Assembly: GCF_022179125.1 (NCBI RefSeq)
Contig: NZ_BPQG01000047.1
Span: 1-51,621, forward strand
Origin: Methylobacterium cerastii
GTDB taxonomy: Bacteria > Pseudomonadota > Alphaproteobacteria > Rhizobiales > Beijerinckiaceae
Reading direction: 5' to 3'
Length of the DNA stretch: 51,621 nt
Position numbers and translations under genes: made by a program. Under the pieces are notes generated by a model. The model saw only the letters and a list, made by a program, of their open reading frames with translations, was not told the origin of the DNA and did not search any database. Below, one piece after another: positions 1 to 10,428 of the stretch. The number at the start of each line of letters is the position of its first letter. The first letter of the stretch is position 1.

Positions 1-2
1 AG

Positions 3-233
3 GGCTACCTCGCGGCCTACGCGGACATCGCAGCAGCCAAGATAGATCCGCTCGCGCACTATGAGGCGAACGGCTGGAAAGAGGGACGTGATCCGTCTGC
101 GAGCTTCGACGTGAAGGCTTACGAGAGCCACTACACGGACGTGGCCAATGCTCACATTGATCCGATGCTGCACTACCTCCAGAGCGGCGCCCTGGAAGGC
201 CGAAATGCCTTCAATGATGGGCACTTTGGGTGA
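3..233 (+). CDS. C-terminal fragment of a repeat-containing protein (5' end outside window)
   Basis: The frame is open from the window edge to a TGA, giving 76 residues of a longer protein. Two degenerate repeats of roughly 35 residues are visible, built around Y-x-A-x-Y-A-D-I/V-A, an I-D-P-L/M-x-H-Y core and a G-x-x-E-G-R end. Such repeats occur in large, often secreted or calcium-binding alphaproteobacterial proteins, frequently next to RTX-type domains; that association is family knowledge and no RTX nonapeptide is visible here. A GC-rich hairpin with a T-rich tail follows about 30 bp after the stop, so this is the end of a transcription unit. Function unknown. Confidence 0.7.
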   Translation, partial: GYLAAYADIAAAKIDPLAHYEANGWKEGRDPSASFDVKAYESHYTDVANAHIDPMLHYLQSGALEGRNAFNDGHFG

Positions 234-264
234 GGCTGATTAGCAGCACCGCGGGACGATCCAG

Positions 265-300
265 GACGGCCGGGGCAGCGATGCTCCGGCCGTCTTCTTT
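265..300 (+). terminator. Rho-independent terminator candidate after the repeat protein
   Basis: The arms ACGGCCGG (266-273) and CCGGCCGT (286-293) form a perfect stem, with extra GCA/TGC pairing inside the loop and cttcttt following. It sits just after the stop at 233 and before the convergent gene ending at 508. The rest of 300-507 shows no convincing gene. Confidence 0.6.
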
Positions 301-507
301 CGCCCTATGCGACTTGTATCCCTCTGTAATTACCGTCGGTAAAACGACATTTCCCGACGCCCTCGCCTACCTCGCTCTTCGACCGTTCAAGACGATCCCC
401 ATTGTCGGAAATATGTGTTGCTTTTTCTATCGTCAGGATAATGCTTTTGTCGTGCTATAATATCAGGCTTGACCGCTATTTTGGTGCTGCGGAACTGTAA
501 GGTTCGC

Positions 508-1335
508 TCAACGACGCTGGATCACGAGGCAGTTCTCGATCGGGATGTGCTCGCAGCCCCGCGGGCGGGGCACGGCTCCTTCCTGCATTTCGCGGATGGT
601 CGGTGCATACTTCGGATCCACGCTCGGCCGCACGGGGCGAGCCGATGGCGCTTCCGCTCCGTTCAGCTGGTCGGGCGGGGTCATCAGCTCCATGAATCCC
701 TGTAAGGCACCTCGCTGCTCCGACTCGGTACCACGCTCAAGCTGGTTGCGCAGGCCGTACAACATCTTGAGGTCGTCGACCTCTTTACGGCTCATGCCCG
801 GCATTGGATCGCCCTTTGGCCAAACCTGATCGAGGGTCGGTTGGGGCCGACCATTGATGCCATAGCCTAGTCGCTCGGCCGTGATGAGAAGCGGCTGGCG
901 AAAGCCGCACACGAAGCCGCGCGAAGTCGAGGCGAAATGCACCTTCGCAAAGCCGGAAATGTCGGGCCGAGTGCGCACGTAGACGCGCTCGACGTTTCCC
1001 CAGCCAACTTCACCACGTCGCTCTGCATCCGTCCACGCCGCGAGGATGAACGCGGTCGCCTTCGAGCCGTCCCACCATTGAACCCGCTCAGCCGGTATCG
1101 GCACATCGGCTGGTGGATGGATGCGCTCCTGAAACTCCTTATCGGCCTCCCCGATAGGGCGACAATCGGGGGGGCCATCCAGCGTTGGTATGGGCGCTCG
1201 TCCGCTTTGAAAGGCGGGATCGAAGCGTAGGGCTGTCTCGCGCATGCCGGTTGTCGGCGCTGCGGTTTCTGCGTGAGCGGTGCCGAGGGTGAGCAGACTG
1301 ATCGCAAGGGCGGTGATGCATGCAAGCGGGTTCAT
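508..1335 (-). CDS. Secreted protein of unknown function
   Basis: The product is 275 residues. It starts with a typical Sec signal peptide: a hydrophobic core around residues 5-18 and an A-H-A cleavage site near residue 22. The mature part is mixed polar and contains four cysteines, which suggests an extracytoplasmic fold with possible disulfides. A W-W-D-G-S segment and a V-Y-V-R-T-R-P strand are notable, but I recognise no named family. Codon use is slightly less G+C extreme than in the housekeeping genes, in keeping with an accessory region. It lies convergent to the upstream repeat protein and 43 bp after the DUF805 gene on the same strand, so the two could be co-transcribed. Confidence 0.6.
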   Translation of the reverse strand: MNPLACITALAISLLTLGTAHAETAAPTTGMRETALRFDPAFQSGRAPIPTLDGPPDCRPIGEADKEFQERIHPPADVPIPAERVQWWDGSKATAFILAAWTDAERRGEVGWGNVERVYVRTRPDISGFAKVHFASTSRGFVCGFRQPLLITAERLGYGINGRPQPTLDQVWPKGDPMPGMSRKEVDDLKMLYGLRNQLERGTESEQRGALQGFMELMTPPDQLNGAEAPSARPVRPSVDPKYAPTIREMQEGAVPRPRGCEHIPIENCLVIQRR

Positions 1336-1378
1336 GGCAGATTCCGGGGATCTGGGATCAGGGTCGCCCTAAGACGGC

Positions 1379-1957
1379 TTAGGAGGCGCGAGCCTGGGTG
1401 AGGGCTTCCGACTTCAGCACCTCAAATTCGGCGTCGCTCAGGTGTCCGTCCTTGCGCAGGCGACCGAGGCGTTCGAGTTCGGCGATGGTGTCGTGCCGGG
1501 TCGGGCCTGCGACCGCCATTTGCGGAGCCACAGGCGACCCGCCAGCGGCCGGCGGCAGGCCGGCGGTGGTCAGGGTGCCGCCGCCGAGTGCCAACGGGTC
1601 AGGGCCGTGTTGATTGGGGCCGGGCGTGCCGCGCAAGCACATCAAAATCACGAGGACCAGATTCACCGGCGGGACGAAATTCAGAAACACCAAAAAACCG
1701 GTGCGGTTGGTGTCATGCAGGCGGCGCACGGTGACGGCAAGGCTCGGTAAGAAATGAGCCAGTACAACGAGTACTGTGATGATGCCGCCTGGCGATTTTT
1801 TGTCATCGAGACTAGCTTCCTGAGCGATGGCGCCGTCGATGATCAGGGCGATGAAGATGATCACCATCAGAACTGCGGTGAACTGCCAGAATTCGGAGCG
1901 TGAGGCGCGTCCCTCGAACACGGCGTAGCGCTTCATTGCGCGCAGGTACCCGCCCAT
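1379..1957 (-). CDS. DUF805 family membrane protein with C-terminal SHOCT domain
   Basis: I start it at the ATG giving M-G-G-Y-L-R-A-M, with AGGGAG about 9 nt upstream; the open frame runs further 5' but that part has no coding character. The product is 192 residues. Residues 1-110 match DUF805: an amphipathic start with R-A-S-R-S-E-F-W, then three hydrophobic segments and an R-R-L-H-D motif. After a Gly/Pro-rich linker, the last 35 residues form a SHOCT-type helical hairpin (I-A-E-L-E-R-L-G-x-L-R-x-D-G-x-L-S-D-A-E-F). SHOCT domains are short oligomerisation modules. Likely an inner-membrane protein of unknown role. Confidence 0.8.
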   Translation of the reverse strand: MGGYLRAMKRYAVFEGRASRSEFWQFTAVLMVIIFIALIIDGAIAQEASLDDKKSPGGIITVLVVLAHFLPSLAVTVRRLHDTNRTGFLVFLNFVPPVNLVLVILMCLRGTPGPNQHGPDPLALGGGTLTTAGLPPAAGGSPVAPQMAVAGPTRHDTIAELERLGRLRKDGHLSDAEFEVLKSEALTQARAS

Positions 1958-2080
1958 CACACCGCTCCCTGACCGTTCCAAATTGCGTTCGCGTCGTACC
2001 GTGACGGACGTCCATACGAATAATTGGGGACTGTCAGTCCGTCGATTGTCAAGCCGCCGATCTGCCTTCGTGGCGCTGCT

Positions 2081-2344
2081 ATGGATGCGCGCACGATCAT
2101 CGGTTGGAATGTTCGGTCCCTGCGGGTGGCTGCCGGCCTGTCCCAGGAGCGGCTGGCATTCGCCGCGAAGCTGGACCGCGCTTATGTCGGGCGCATCGAA
2201 CGAGGCTCGGAGAACGTGACGATCACAACACTCGAGGCGATCGCCCTGGTTCTTGCTGTCCCGGTCTCCGGCCTGCTGATGGAACCCGAGCCCACTGCAG
2301 GGCGCCCTCCGCCAATGCGAGCAGGCCGAAAGCCAAAAAGCTGA
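2081..2344 (+). CDS. XRE-family helix-turn-helix transcriptional regulator
   Basis: The product is 87 residues, starting at the ATG that begins M-D-A-R-T-I-I-G-W-N. A Cro/CI-type HTH fills residues 6-62: V-R-S-L-R-x-A-A-G-L-S-Q-E-R-L-A for helices 1-2 and Y-V-G-R-I-E-R-G for the recognition region. The remaining 25 residues are Pro/Arg-rich and have no recognisable sensor domain. It is divergent from the DUF805 gene across 123 bp, so a shared control region is possible. The stop lies 7 bp before the truncated O-antigen ligase frame. Short solo HTH proteins of this type usually autoregulate or control a neighbour; the target is unknown. Confidence 0.8.
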   Translation: MDARTIIGWNVRSLRVAAGLSQERLAFAAKLDRAYVGRIERGSENVTITTLEAIALVLAVPVSGLLMEPEPTAGRPPPMRAGRKPKS

Positions 2345-2351
2345 GCCGGCC

Positions 2352-3416
2352 TTGTTCGTGCGCCGCCTTCCGCTGGTCACCGGGAACGTCGTGCCGTGGA
2401 CCGTGTTCCTTGCCTTCACCGTCTTGAACAGTGTCCATGCGGTCCAACCCGCCATGTCGATGGTCGAAACCCTCTCGAACCTCGTGGCGTTCTTGTTCCT
2501 CTACGCCTTCGTCCGCATTGCGGGTCCGCAACGCCTGGTCGACGCCCTGATCGTCGCTTGCTTTCTGCTGTGCTGCCTTTCCATCGCCGCATACGTCCTG
2601 AACCCGCAACTCGGTCGAATGAGCGACTGGACGAACGGCGCGTTCGAGCCGACGGGGCGCCTGCAGGGGGTCTTCGGAACGGCCAATTCGGCCGGCGCGT
2701 CGGCCGGCATCGGCATCCTGCTGATGGTCCTCGCATCGAAGATCTCGTTCCGCCGGCCCATGTTCTTCGTCCTCGTGGCGCCGATGGTGTTCTGCCTGCT
2801 GGCCAGCAACAACCGCATGTCCCTGATCGCCGTGGCGATCGGATTGTTCTACGTTTATCTCGCGCGCGGAAACGTCGGCCTGAAGCTGACCGTCGCTGCG
2901 ATTGTCGGCGGCTTCTTCCTGCTGGTCATGACCGGTTTCAGCGACCAGATCCTCTCCAGCGTCTCGCGATCGGGATCGGCGGATGAGATCACGAGCGGCA
3001 CCGGACGAAGCCGGATCTGGGCGGTGGTTCTCGATCTGTGGACCGAACAACCGCTGTTCGGCTACGGAGGCGGCTCGGCGAAGTTCATCCTTCCGGTGCA
3101 TCCGCTGCTGTTTAAGGCGGCCGCTCACGCGCATAACCTCTACCTGAACGTCCTCTTCGCCGACGGGGCCGTCGGTTTCCTGATGTTCGGCACAGCCCTG
3201 GTCTCGACCCTGCGGCGCAGCGCAGGCACCCGGGCGCACCTCCTCCTCGCCATGCTCATCTTCTATCTCGTCTACGGGATCACCGAGCCCACAATCGGCG
3301 GTCTTGTCGCCTTCATCCCGCTGACCTTCTATGCCGTGCTGATCCTGGTGGCGGTCGCCCCCGACCAGTTCCGGCACCGATCGACGATCCCCGCGCAGAC
3401 CCCATCCCGATTTTGA
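2352..3416 (+). pseudogene. O-antigen ligase / Wzy-like polymerase, probably 5'-truncated
   Basis: The frame gives 354 residues from a TTG with about ten hydrophobic segments. The signature region is present: S-G-T-G-R-S-R-I-W before the main periplasmic loop, then F-G-Y-G and H-A-H-N-L-Y-L-N with a following transmembrane segment. This is the PF04932 pattern of WaaL/Wzy-type enzymes that transfer or polymerise lipid-linked O-antigen or exopolysaccharide. Relatives usually have about 400-450 residues and 12 membrane segments. Here the protein starts directly at a segment normally preceded by some 80-100 residues, and upstream in frame the sequence is polar rather than membrane-like. I infer loss of the 5' end, with the XRE gene now sitting at the break. 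A functional short form cannot be excluded. Confidence 0.65.
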
Positions 3417-3899
3417 GCGCCGCGCGAAGGGCCCACACACGCGGTCCGGCCCCCCCGCGGGCAAGGTCGGACCGTCCTTTTCGGAGGAAACGGCTGACGA
3501 AGCGTGCTTCCCTGCGCAGGGCTCTGGGACGTTCCATCCGACAGGTCCGTTCGCCTTCTACATCTCCGGGAAGGAGGATGTGGCCCCCTTGGGCGGATCG
3601 GAATGACCGGGGATCGCACTCAGTGCATCCAAGCTCGCTTATCGATCAGGTTCCCCGCCGGACTACCGACCCGTCGCCAGCTCACCGACCTGGCAGAAGG
3701 CATCTCGAACCCGAAGTCGGATTTCGACGATCGATCAGCGCCCGCGCGGTCGAACGCACGGCTTTCGCGTTCGGATGGCAGGACCTTCGCAGCGCACGCA
3801 GCGGAGCCGCCGCTTCGTGTCACCCTGGAGCCGGCCACCAAACGATGGAAACCCCGCCGTTTCCGCTGCCTTTCCGCCAAAGCGATCGGACACCCTCCC
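3417..3899 (+). other. Gene-poor gap before the VanZ-like gene
   Basis: All frames across this 483-bp stretch give Arg/Pro/Ser-rich translations without domain character. The frame leading into the VanZ-like gene is open from 3504, but its product before residue 133 is not protein-like. I see no clear hairpin or RNA gene. It may hold the VanZ-like gene's promoter or decayed sequence. Confidence 0.4.
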
Positions 3900-4259
3900 A
3901 TGACGACAGCTTCGCGCATCTTCGGATGGTCACTGCTGGTGGGCGTGATCGTCGCGACACTCGCGCCGATCGGCCTACGCCCCGTAACCGACGCCCCGGC
4001 GGCCCTCGAACGCTTCGGGGCCTACGCCGCGGTCAGCTTCCTGTTCGCCTTAGGATATCCGCATCGCCGCTGGCAGATTCTCCTGATCCTGTCGGTCGCC
4101 GCCGGCGCCATGGAGGTGCTCCAGATGATCGAGGCGACGCGCCATGGTCGTTTCGAAGATGTCGCGGTGAAGATCGCTGGCTGCTGGGCCGGAGTTGCGG
4201 CCACCTTCGCCCTCGCGTTGGTCCCCCGGAGGATGGCGAAGGACGAGTTGTCTCGATAG
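3900..4259 (+). CDS. VanZ-like family membrane protein
   Basis: I chose the ATG giving M-T-T-A-S-R-I-F, where membrane character begins; the product is 119 residues. It has three to four hydrophobic segments. The characteristic features are a first segment ending in A-P-I-G-L-R-P, the middle E-R-F-G-A-Y-A-A-V-S-F-L-F-A-L-G-Y-P, and a conserved acidic E-V-L-Q position before the R-x-G-R-F-E-D motif. Short VanZ-like proteins of this kind are often found near exopolysaccharide or O-antigen genes in alphaproteobacteria, consistent with the ligase remnant upstream. Biochemical role unknown. Confidence 0.75.
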   Translation: MTTASRIFGWSLLVGVIVATLAPIGLRPVTDAPAALERFGAYAAVSFLFALGYPHRRWQILLILSVAAGAMEVLQMIEATRHGRFEDVAVKIAGCWAGVAATFALALVPRRMAKDELSR

Positions 4260-5081
4260 ACGCAGCGTGCGTCAGCGCGTTTCCCGTCCCTCCCGCGAAC
4301 GACCGCTCAGCCCCGCGACGACCTGGGCCGCGGCTGTGCCCCGTAGGATCATCCCCCTTTGGGCGGGCCGCACGGAAGCGATCACCGCGCGTCTGGTGCC
4401 ACCACGATCCGGTTCGAAGACCAGATCGGTCGTCCCTCGCACACCTTGGCAGTTCGGAACGGAACCATGCCCATGCTTCGGCTTCTTCGATTTCTACGCA
4501 GTTGGTTACTGATGTCCGTTCCGTTGGGCATCGCCGTCGGAACAATCCTAAGAGCGAACAGGCGAGCGTCGTTTTCATCTCCGGGCTGTGCACCGGACCC
4601 GCTCGCCGGACCGCCCCCGCCGAAGTTGCCGTCACCGCCCCCGCACTCACTCTGATCCGGCGATGCGTTCCTGTCGGCACGGACGAAGAGCAGGCATCAC
4701 GTTTTGCCGAGCCTTCTTTATCCCGCTCCGTGGACCGCGAGGCACCTACCTTGCGGTGCATCGCGGTCGGTCGCGCCGTCCTTCGAACGGAGGGGAGCCT
4801 TCTGCGCTGGTCCGCCGCGGTACCGCTGTGATGCGACGTCGTCCACGCCAATGGTGACGATCGGCCGTGATCGTGGGCGACGACTGGCCAACCCCGGTTC
4901 GCGACCAGATTTCGTCCGTGTCGATGCTTGCCGAGCGGCCCCTTTCGACGGTGGACTACCCGTTCACACACCGGCTGCACCTTTGTCGTGGAGCGATCGA
5001 GCGTGATGTATTTACAGACTTGGACTGATCGTTGCATATTGCATCGCACCCTATCCTCTGTGCGACGCAGGGCGTGACATC
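4260..5081 (+). other. Long gap with no convincing gene
   Basis: This 822-bp stretch has only low-complexity Arg/Pro frames, apart from the weak small ORF listed separately at 4467-4655. The last 90 bp (from about 4990) are noticeably more A+T rich and probably hold the promoter of the small gene at 5082. I see no RNA gene or IS terminus. It may be decayed accessory DNA. Confidence 0.4.
4467..4655 (+). CDS. Possible small single-pass membrane peptide (weak)
   Basis: The frame gives 62 residues from an ATG. A basic N-terminus with several Leu/Arg is followed by one hydrophobic segment (W-L-L-M-S-V-P-L-G-I-A-V-G) and a Ser/Pro-rich tail with a P-P-P-P-K run. No good ribosome site is visible and no family is recognised. 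It is listed only because a TM segment with a positive inside flank stands out in an otherwise non-coding gap. Confidence 0.2.
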   Translation: MPMLRLLRFLRSWLLMSVPLGIAVGTILRANRRASFSSPGCAPDPLAGPPPPKLPSPPPHSL

Positions 5082-5324
5082 ATGCTCGGACTGGTGAGGC
5101 AGATCGCCTTCAGCATAGCGGAACTCGAGGCGATGGCGGATCAGCAAGCGGCGCTCGCCGACGATCTGAATACCGACAGCGCGGCGGATGCCATACGCCA
5201 AGTCGCACAGCATCATCGACGGCGGGCCGATGAACTCCGCTCCGAGTTGGCGTCCTTGGGCTCGGAATTCGCAGCCGAAACCACGCCGACGCCGACGGCC
5301 AGCCTCGGCACGTGCGCGCCATGA
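5082..5324 (+). CDS. Small helical protein of unknown function
   Basis: The product is 80 residues, starting at an ATG after an A+T-rich leader. Residues 1-65 are predicted to be almost entirely helical with heptad-like spacing (I-A-x-L-E-A-M-A-D-Q-Q-A-A-L-A-D-D-L, then A-D-E-L-R-S-E-L-A), so a coiled coil or helical hairpin is likely. The last 15 residues are a Thr/Pro-rich tail. I recognise no family. It is isolated between two gene-poor gaps. Confidence 0.5.
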   Translation: MLGLVRQIAFSIAELEAMADQQAALADDLNTDSAADAIRQVAQHHRRRADELRSELASLGSEFAAETTPTPTASLGTCAP

Positions 5325-6080
5325 GGGTGCGCGTCGCCCCTTAACGATCGGATCGGCAGAATTTGCACTCGCGGATCACAAACCGTGGATCGGCTTCGAA
5401 GCATGGCCCTCCGTCAACTCTGTTAAGTCGCTGCAATTTTAGCCGAAAAAGACCACGTGAGGTAAGGTCACGATCGGCGCCGATCGTGACCTCATCAGAA
5501 ACTCCAATTCTTTCGCTGCGTCATACAGATAGGTACGGATCGCCCGGGGGCATGCTTCGACGTCGATCCCCATGCCCTGAAACGCGATGCGCGAGCATTC
5601 CTTGTGGAGTGCTTCCAGCCGCCCTTGGCATCGTACCCAGGATCGTATGCACGGAGTGTGCGCATGAAGCTGAAGCGCGTGCCCTGACGATGATTTAGCT
5701 GTTCTGTCCGGTTTAGATTCTGCTGGTCAGAATCCTGGCGCTCCAGCCAGAGCCTCATGCTCCACTCTGCCTTCCAGATCATCCACCGGCACGAACAAAA
5801 GCGTGGCTAACCCGCTTGGGCAAATGCCTGGGCATAACTCCTAAAACTGCAGATATAGCAATCAAATCAACGGTGAAGCTCGGACACCCCTTCCGCCACT
5901 CCAAAGGTCGCCCGCGTGATCTTTCGGTGGCGAAAGGCGAGCGCCCTATCGCCATGCCGTGATTTCTTTCCGGCAGATCGATCCCTTGGTTCAAGGACGA
6001 ACGCCGACGACCCTGCGCCGGGAACGAGTCCTCGCGGCGGGCGCTATACTCGCTTGTCCCTCACCTCGGACGCTCCCGCC
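5325..6080 (+). other. Gene-poor gap with lower G+C; contains a 28-bp palindrome
   Basis: This 756-bp stretch is clearly lower in G+C than the window average. The best frames are a 95-residue one on the minus strand (5495-5782, with a Trp-rich start) and a 71-residue one (5779-5994); neither resembles a known family, and I do not call them genes. The perfect palindrome at 5465-5492 is the only strong structure. Base composition suggests foreign or decayed DNA. Confidence 0.4.
5465..5492. repeat. Perfect 28-bp palindrome
   Basis: The left half AGGTCACGATCGGC is followed directly by its exact reverse complement, with no loop. It could be an operator for a dimeric regulator, a cruciform-forming site or a bidirectional terminator. 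No T-run follows on either side, so a classical terminator is less likely. Confidence 0.7.
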
Positions 6081-6686
6081 TTGGATAAGTTCGCCTACTA
6101 CCTTGTCACGTTGCTCGAATCCGCGCTGGGCGTCTTCGGCGTGCGGTCCTTCTACGATCAGCCGCGCTACGCCGTCGTCGAGCGGCTCGAGCGCGGCGTC
6201 GAGATCCGGTCGTACGAGGCGCGGGTCGCCGTCGAGACCGATGCACGTGGCCAGGGGGACGGCGAGGCGTTCGGGCGGCTGTTCCGCTACATCACCGGTG
6301 CGAACCGGGACGGCGGGCGCATCGCCATGACGGCGCCGGTGGAGACGGCGGGACGTCGGATCGCGATGACGGTGCCCGTCGAGCAGGGCCCCGCCGGGAC
6401 GATGCGGTTCTTCCTGCCTCACGACGTCGCGCGCGCCAGCGCTCCGGAACCCACCGAGGCCGGCGTCCGGCTGGTTCGCCTTCCGCCCGAGCGGATCGCG
6501 GCGCTGCAGTTTTCGGGCACCATCACGCCGCAGGCGCGGTCGGAGCAGGAGCGCATCCTCGCGGACGTGCTGGCGAAGGCGGGCCGCCGGACCGAGGACG
6601 TCCCGCTCCTCATGGGCTACGACCCGCCCTTCGCGATCCCGTTCCTGCGCCGGAACGAGGTGGCCGTGCGGCTGCCGGCCAATTGA
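6081..6686 (+). CDS. SOUL/HBP family haem-binding protein
   Basis: I start it at TTG giving M-D-K-F-A-Y-Y-L-V-T; the open frame extends 55 codons further 5' but that part is not protein-like. The product is 201 residues. An N-terminal hydrophobic helix (about residues 4-20) may be a signal anchor. SOUL features follow: Y-A-V-V-E-R-L-E-R-G-V-E-I-R-S-Y near the start of the fold, the F-x-R-L-F-x-Y-I-x-G-x-N segment, I-A-M-T-A-P-V and I-A-M-T-V-P-V repeats, M-R-F-F-L-P, and a C-terminal Y-D-P-P-F pattern. These proteins bind haem or porphyrins. It is convergent with katG, itself a haem enzyme, which may be coincidence. Confidence 0.85.
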   Translation: MDKFAYYLVTLLESALGVFGVRSFYDQPRYAVVERLERGVEIRSYEARVAVETDARGQGDGEAFGRLFRYITGANRDGGRIAMTAPVETAGRRIAMTVPVEQGPAGTMRFFLPHDVARASAPEPTEAGVRLVRLPPERIAALQFSGTITPQARSEQERILADVLAKAGRRTEDVPLLMGYDPPFAIPFLRRNEVAVRLPAN

Positions 6687-6690
6687 GACC

Positions 6691-6718
6691 GGCGCCGCCG
6701 GGATCGGCCGGCGGCGCC
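6691..6718. terminator. Strong hairpin between convergent SOUL and katG genes
   Basis: An 11-bp perfect G+C stem (6691-6701 with 6708-6718, six-base loop) begins 5 bp after the SOUL stop codon. There is no T-run, as is common in high-G+C genomes. It probably ends SOUL transcription. Confidence 0.55.
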
Positions 6719-6824
6719 AGAGGGGACTTTCGTTCCGCGCCGAGCTTGGCGCGGCCATCGAGGCCGTTGAGTCGGTTCACGTGAGCTGCGCCCGGCGGCC
6801 CCTCGACAGGCCTCTCGGGCGAGC

Positions 6825-6850
6825 CCCGTCCCACCGGATGGCGGGACGGG
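6825..6850 (-). terminator. Hairpin downstream of katG
   Basis: CCCGTCCC (6825-6832) pairs perfectly with GGGACGGG (6843-6850), 27 bp after the katG stop on the minus strand. It is a likely 3' stabilising or terminator hairpin for katG. Confidence 0.5.
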
Positions 6851-6876
6851 GGCGCGGGCTGCAGCGCCCTGGTCGA

Positions 6877-9192
<2,316 letters not shown>

Positions 9193-9391
9193 CAACATCC
9201 CCCTTGGCGCAGGACCGGCGGCGCCGGGCGTGCCGCTCTCGCGACATGCCACGCTTCTACGATCCTGCATCGCGAGCGACATCAGGCGCCCGCGTCGAAA
9301 ATCAAGGTGCCGCCGCCTGCGCGCGCGCGACGGCCGCGGATGCGCCTAGGAACGAAGCGCCTCACGTTTGCGCGAGCCGATCGTGGACAAT

Positions 9392-10027
9392 TCAAACGCC
9401 CGCTGGGGTTCGGCCAATCACGGCGCGCAGCGGATCGCCGCCCGCGCCGTCCGGGACGACGACCTGCATGGCGATCTCCGGGAAACCGGCATGGCGCAGG
9501 TAGAGTGCGATGAGCCGCGCCTGGTCGTCCCCACGCACCGCCTGCCAGATCGCCACCGCCTTGGTCGGGAAGCAGCGATTGGAGAAGGTGACGATGACGG
9601 GCGCGCCCGGCACGAGCACCCGGGCGACCTCGCGCAGGACGGCGACGGGATCCTGCAGGTACTGCACGCCGACGCAGATCAGGACGGCGTCGACGCTCGC
9701 GGTCGCGATCGGCAGCGACGGGTCGCCGTTGAGGTCCTGGACGAAGGACGTTGTCAGGCGGGGGTTGGCCGCGAGTTCGCGGGCGTTGAGGCCGTGGCCG
9801 ATCACGGCCGCGAAAGGCACCTCCGGGGGCAGGTGGCTGACCCAGCTCGACATCAGGTCGAGGATGCGCCCGCCCGGCGGCAGCAGGTCGCGGTAGAGGT
9901 CGGTGACGGCCTGGATCGCCCCGTCGTCGATATGCGTCACGAAGCGGGGCTGGGCGTAGAACAGGGTGTCCGGCGCCGGGTCCTGCTTGGCGAAGGCTTC
10001 GGGCGGTAGCTCGGGCAGGCTGGTCAC
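9392..10027 (-). CDS. Class I SAM-dependent methyltransferase-like protein
   Basis: The product is 211 residues from a GTG (V-T-S-L-P-E-L-P); the frame extends 26 codons upstream into Arg-rich, non-protein-like sequence. The fold is Rossmann-like: G-G-R-I-L-D-L-M-S-S-W (residues 52-62) replaces the usual glycine-rich motif I, and V-D-A-V-L-I-C-V-G-V-Q-Y-L gives motif II. R-V-L-V-P-G-A-P-V-I-V-T-F-S-N-R follows as motif III and its strand. The Gly-poor L-D-L-M-S-S-W motif is a recurring variant in proteins annotated only as methyltransferase type 11. Substrate unknown, and SAM binding is inferred. Confidence 0.75.
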   Translation of the reverse strand: MTSLPELPPEAFAKQDPAPDTLFYAQPRFVTHIDDGAIQAVTDLYRDLLPPGGRILDLMSSWVSHLPPEVPFAAVIGHGLNARELAANPRLTTSFVQDLNGDPSLPIATASVDAVLICVGVQYLQDPVAVLREVARVLVPGAPVIVTFSNRCFPTKAVAIWQAVRGDDQARLIALYLRHAGFPEIAMQVVVPDGAGGDPLRAVIGRTPAGV

Positions 10028-10138
10028 ACGCGGTTCCCTCGTCGTCGGTCTCGCTCCCCAACGCGCGACGCGGCGACGACGGGGCCGCGACCGAATCGAT
10101 GGCATCCGATCCCTGCGCAGGGCCGGTGTGCCAGGCCG

Positions 10139-10384
10139 TCAGGCGCCGCGCGCGACGGCGTCGGCCGGCGGCCGGAACGGCAACACAAGCACGTTGCGCC
10201 CGCGCAGGTCGTGGACGCTGACCTGCCACCCGCGCCAGTCGGTGCCGTCGTCGAGCGTCACCATCAAGGCCTCGGCGACGCCGCGGGCCCTGTCGGCCAG
10301 CCGCCCGGGAACACGGATCTCCTTGCCCACCGCGTCGAAGACGCATTCGAGGCCGTTGGTGCAATGGAAACGGTAGCGTGCCAT
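10139..10384 (-). CDS. DUF6894 family small protein
   Basis: The product is 81 residues, starting M-A-R-Y-R-F-H-C. The start, the R-Y-x-F-H strand, a central helix (L-A-D-R-A-R-G-V-A-E-A-L-M) and a closing W-x-V-x-V-x-D-x-x-G-R strand fit DUF6894, a small family abundant in Methylobacterium and Bradyrhizobium. The usual H-D-G near residue 9 is altered to T-N-G here. A second member lies at 20750. Function unknown; no ligand or catalytic residue can be named. It is divergent from the helicase gene, the two starts lying 45 bp apart. Confidence 0.65.
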   Translation of the reverse strand: MARYRFHCTNGLECVFDAVGKEIRVPGRLADRARGVAEALMVTLDDGTDWRGWQVSVHDLRGRNVLVLPFRPPADAVARGA

Positions 10385-10428
10385 GGCGGTGCGACCCCCT
10401 CGTGACGACGTCAGACATCGTTCACTCT

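Noticed and set aside
3413-4831. A 472-residue open frame on the plus strand
   Set aside because: The translation is Arg/Pro/Ser-rich throughout with no domain, and it overlaps the clear VanZ-like gene in another frame. It is a by-product of high G+C.
5495-5994. Two minus-strand frames of 95 and 71 residues as genes or transposase fragments
   Set aside because: Neither shows an HTH, a DDE-type motif or any family pattern, and no inverted ends are visible.
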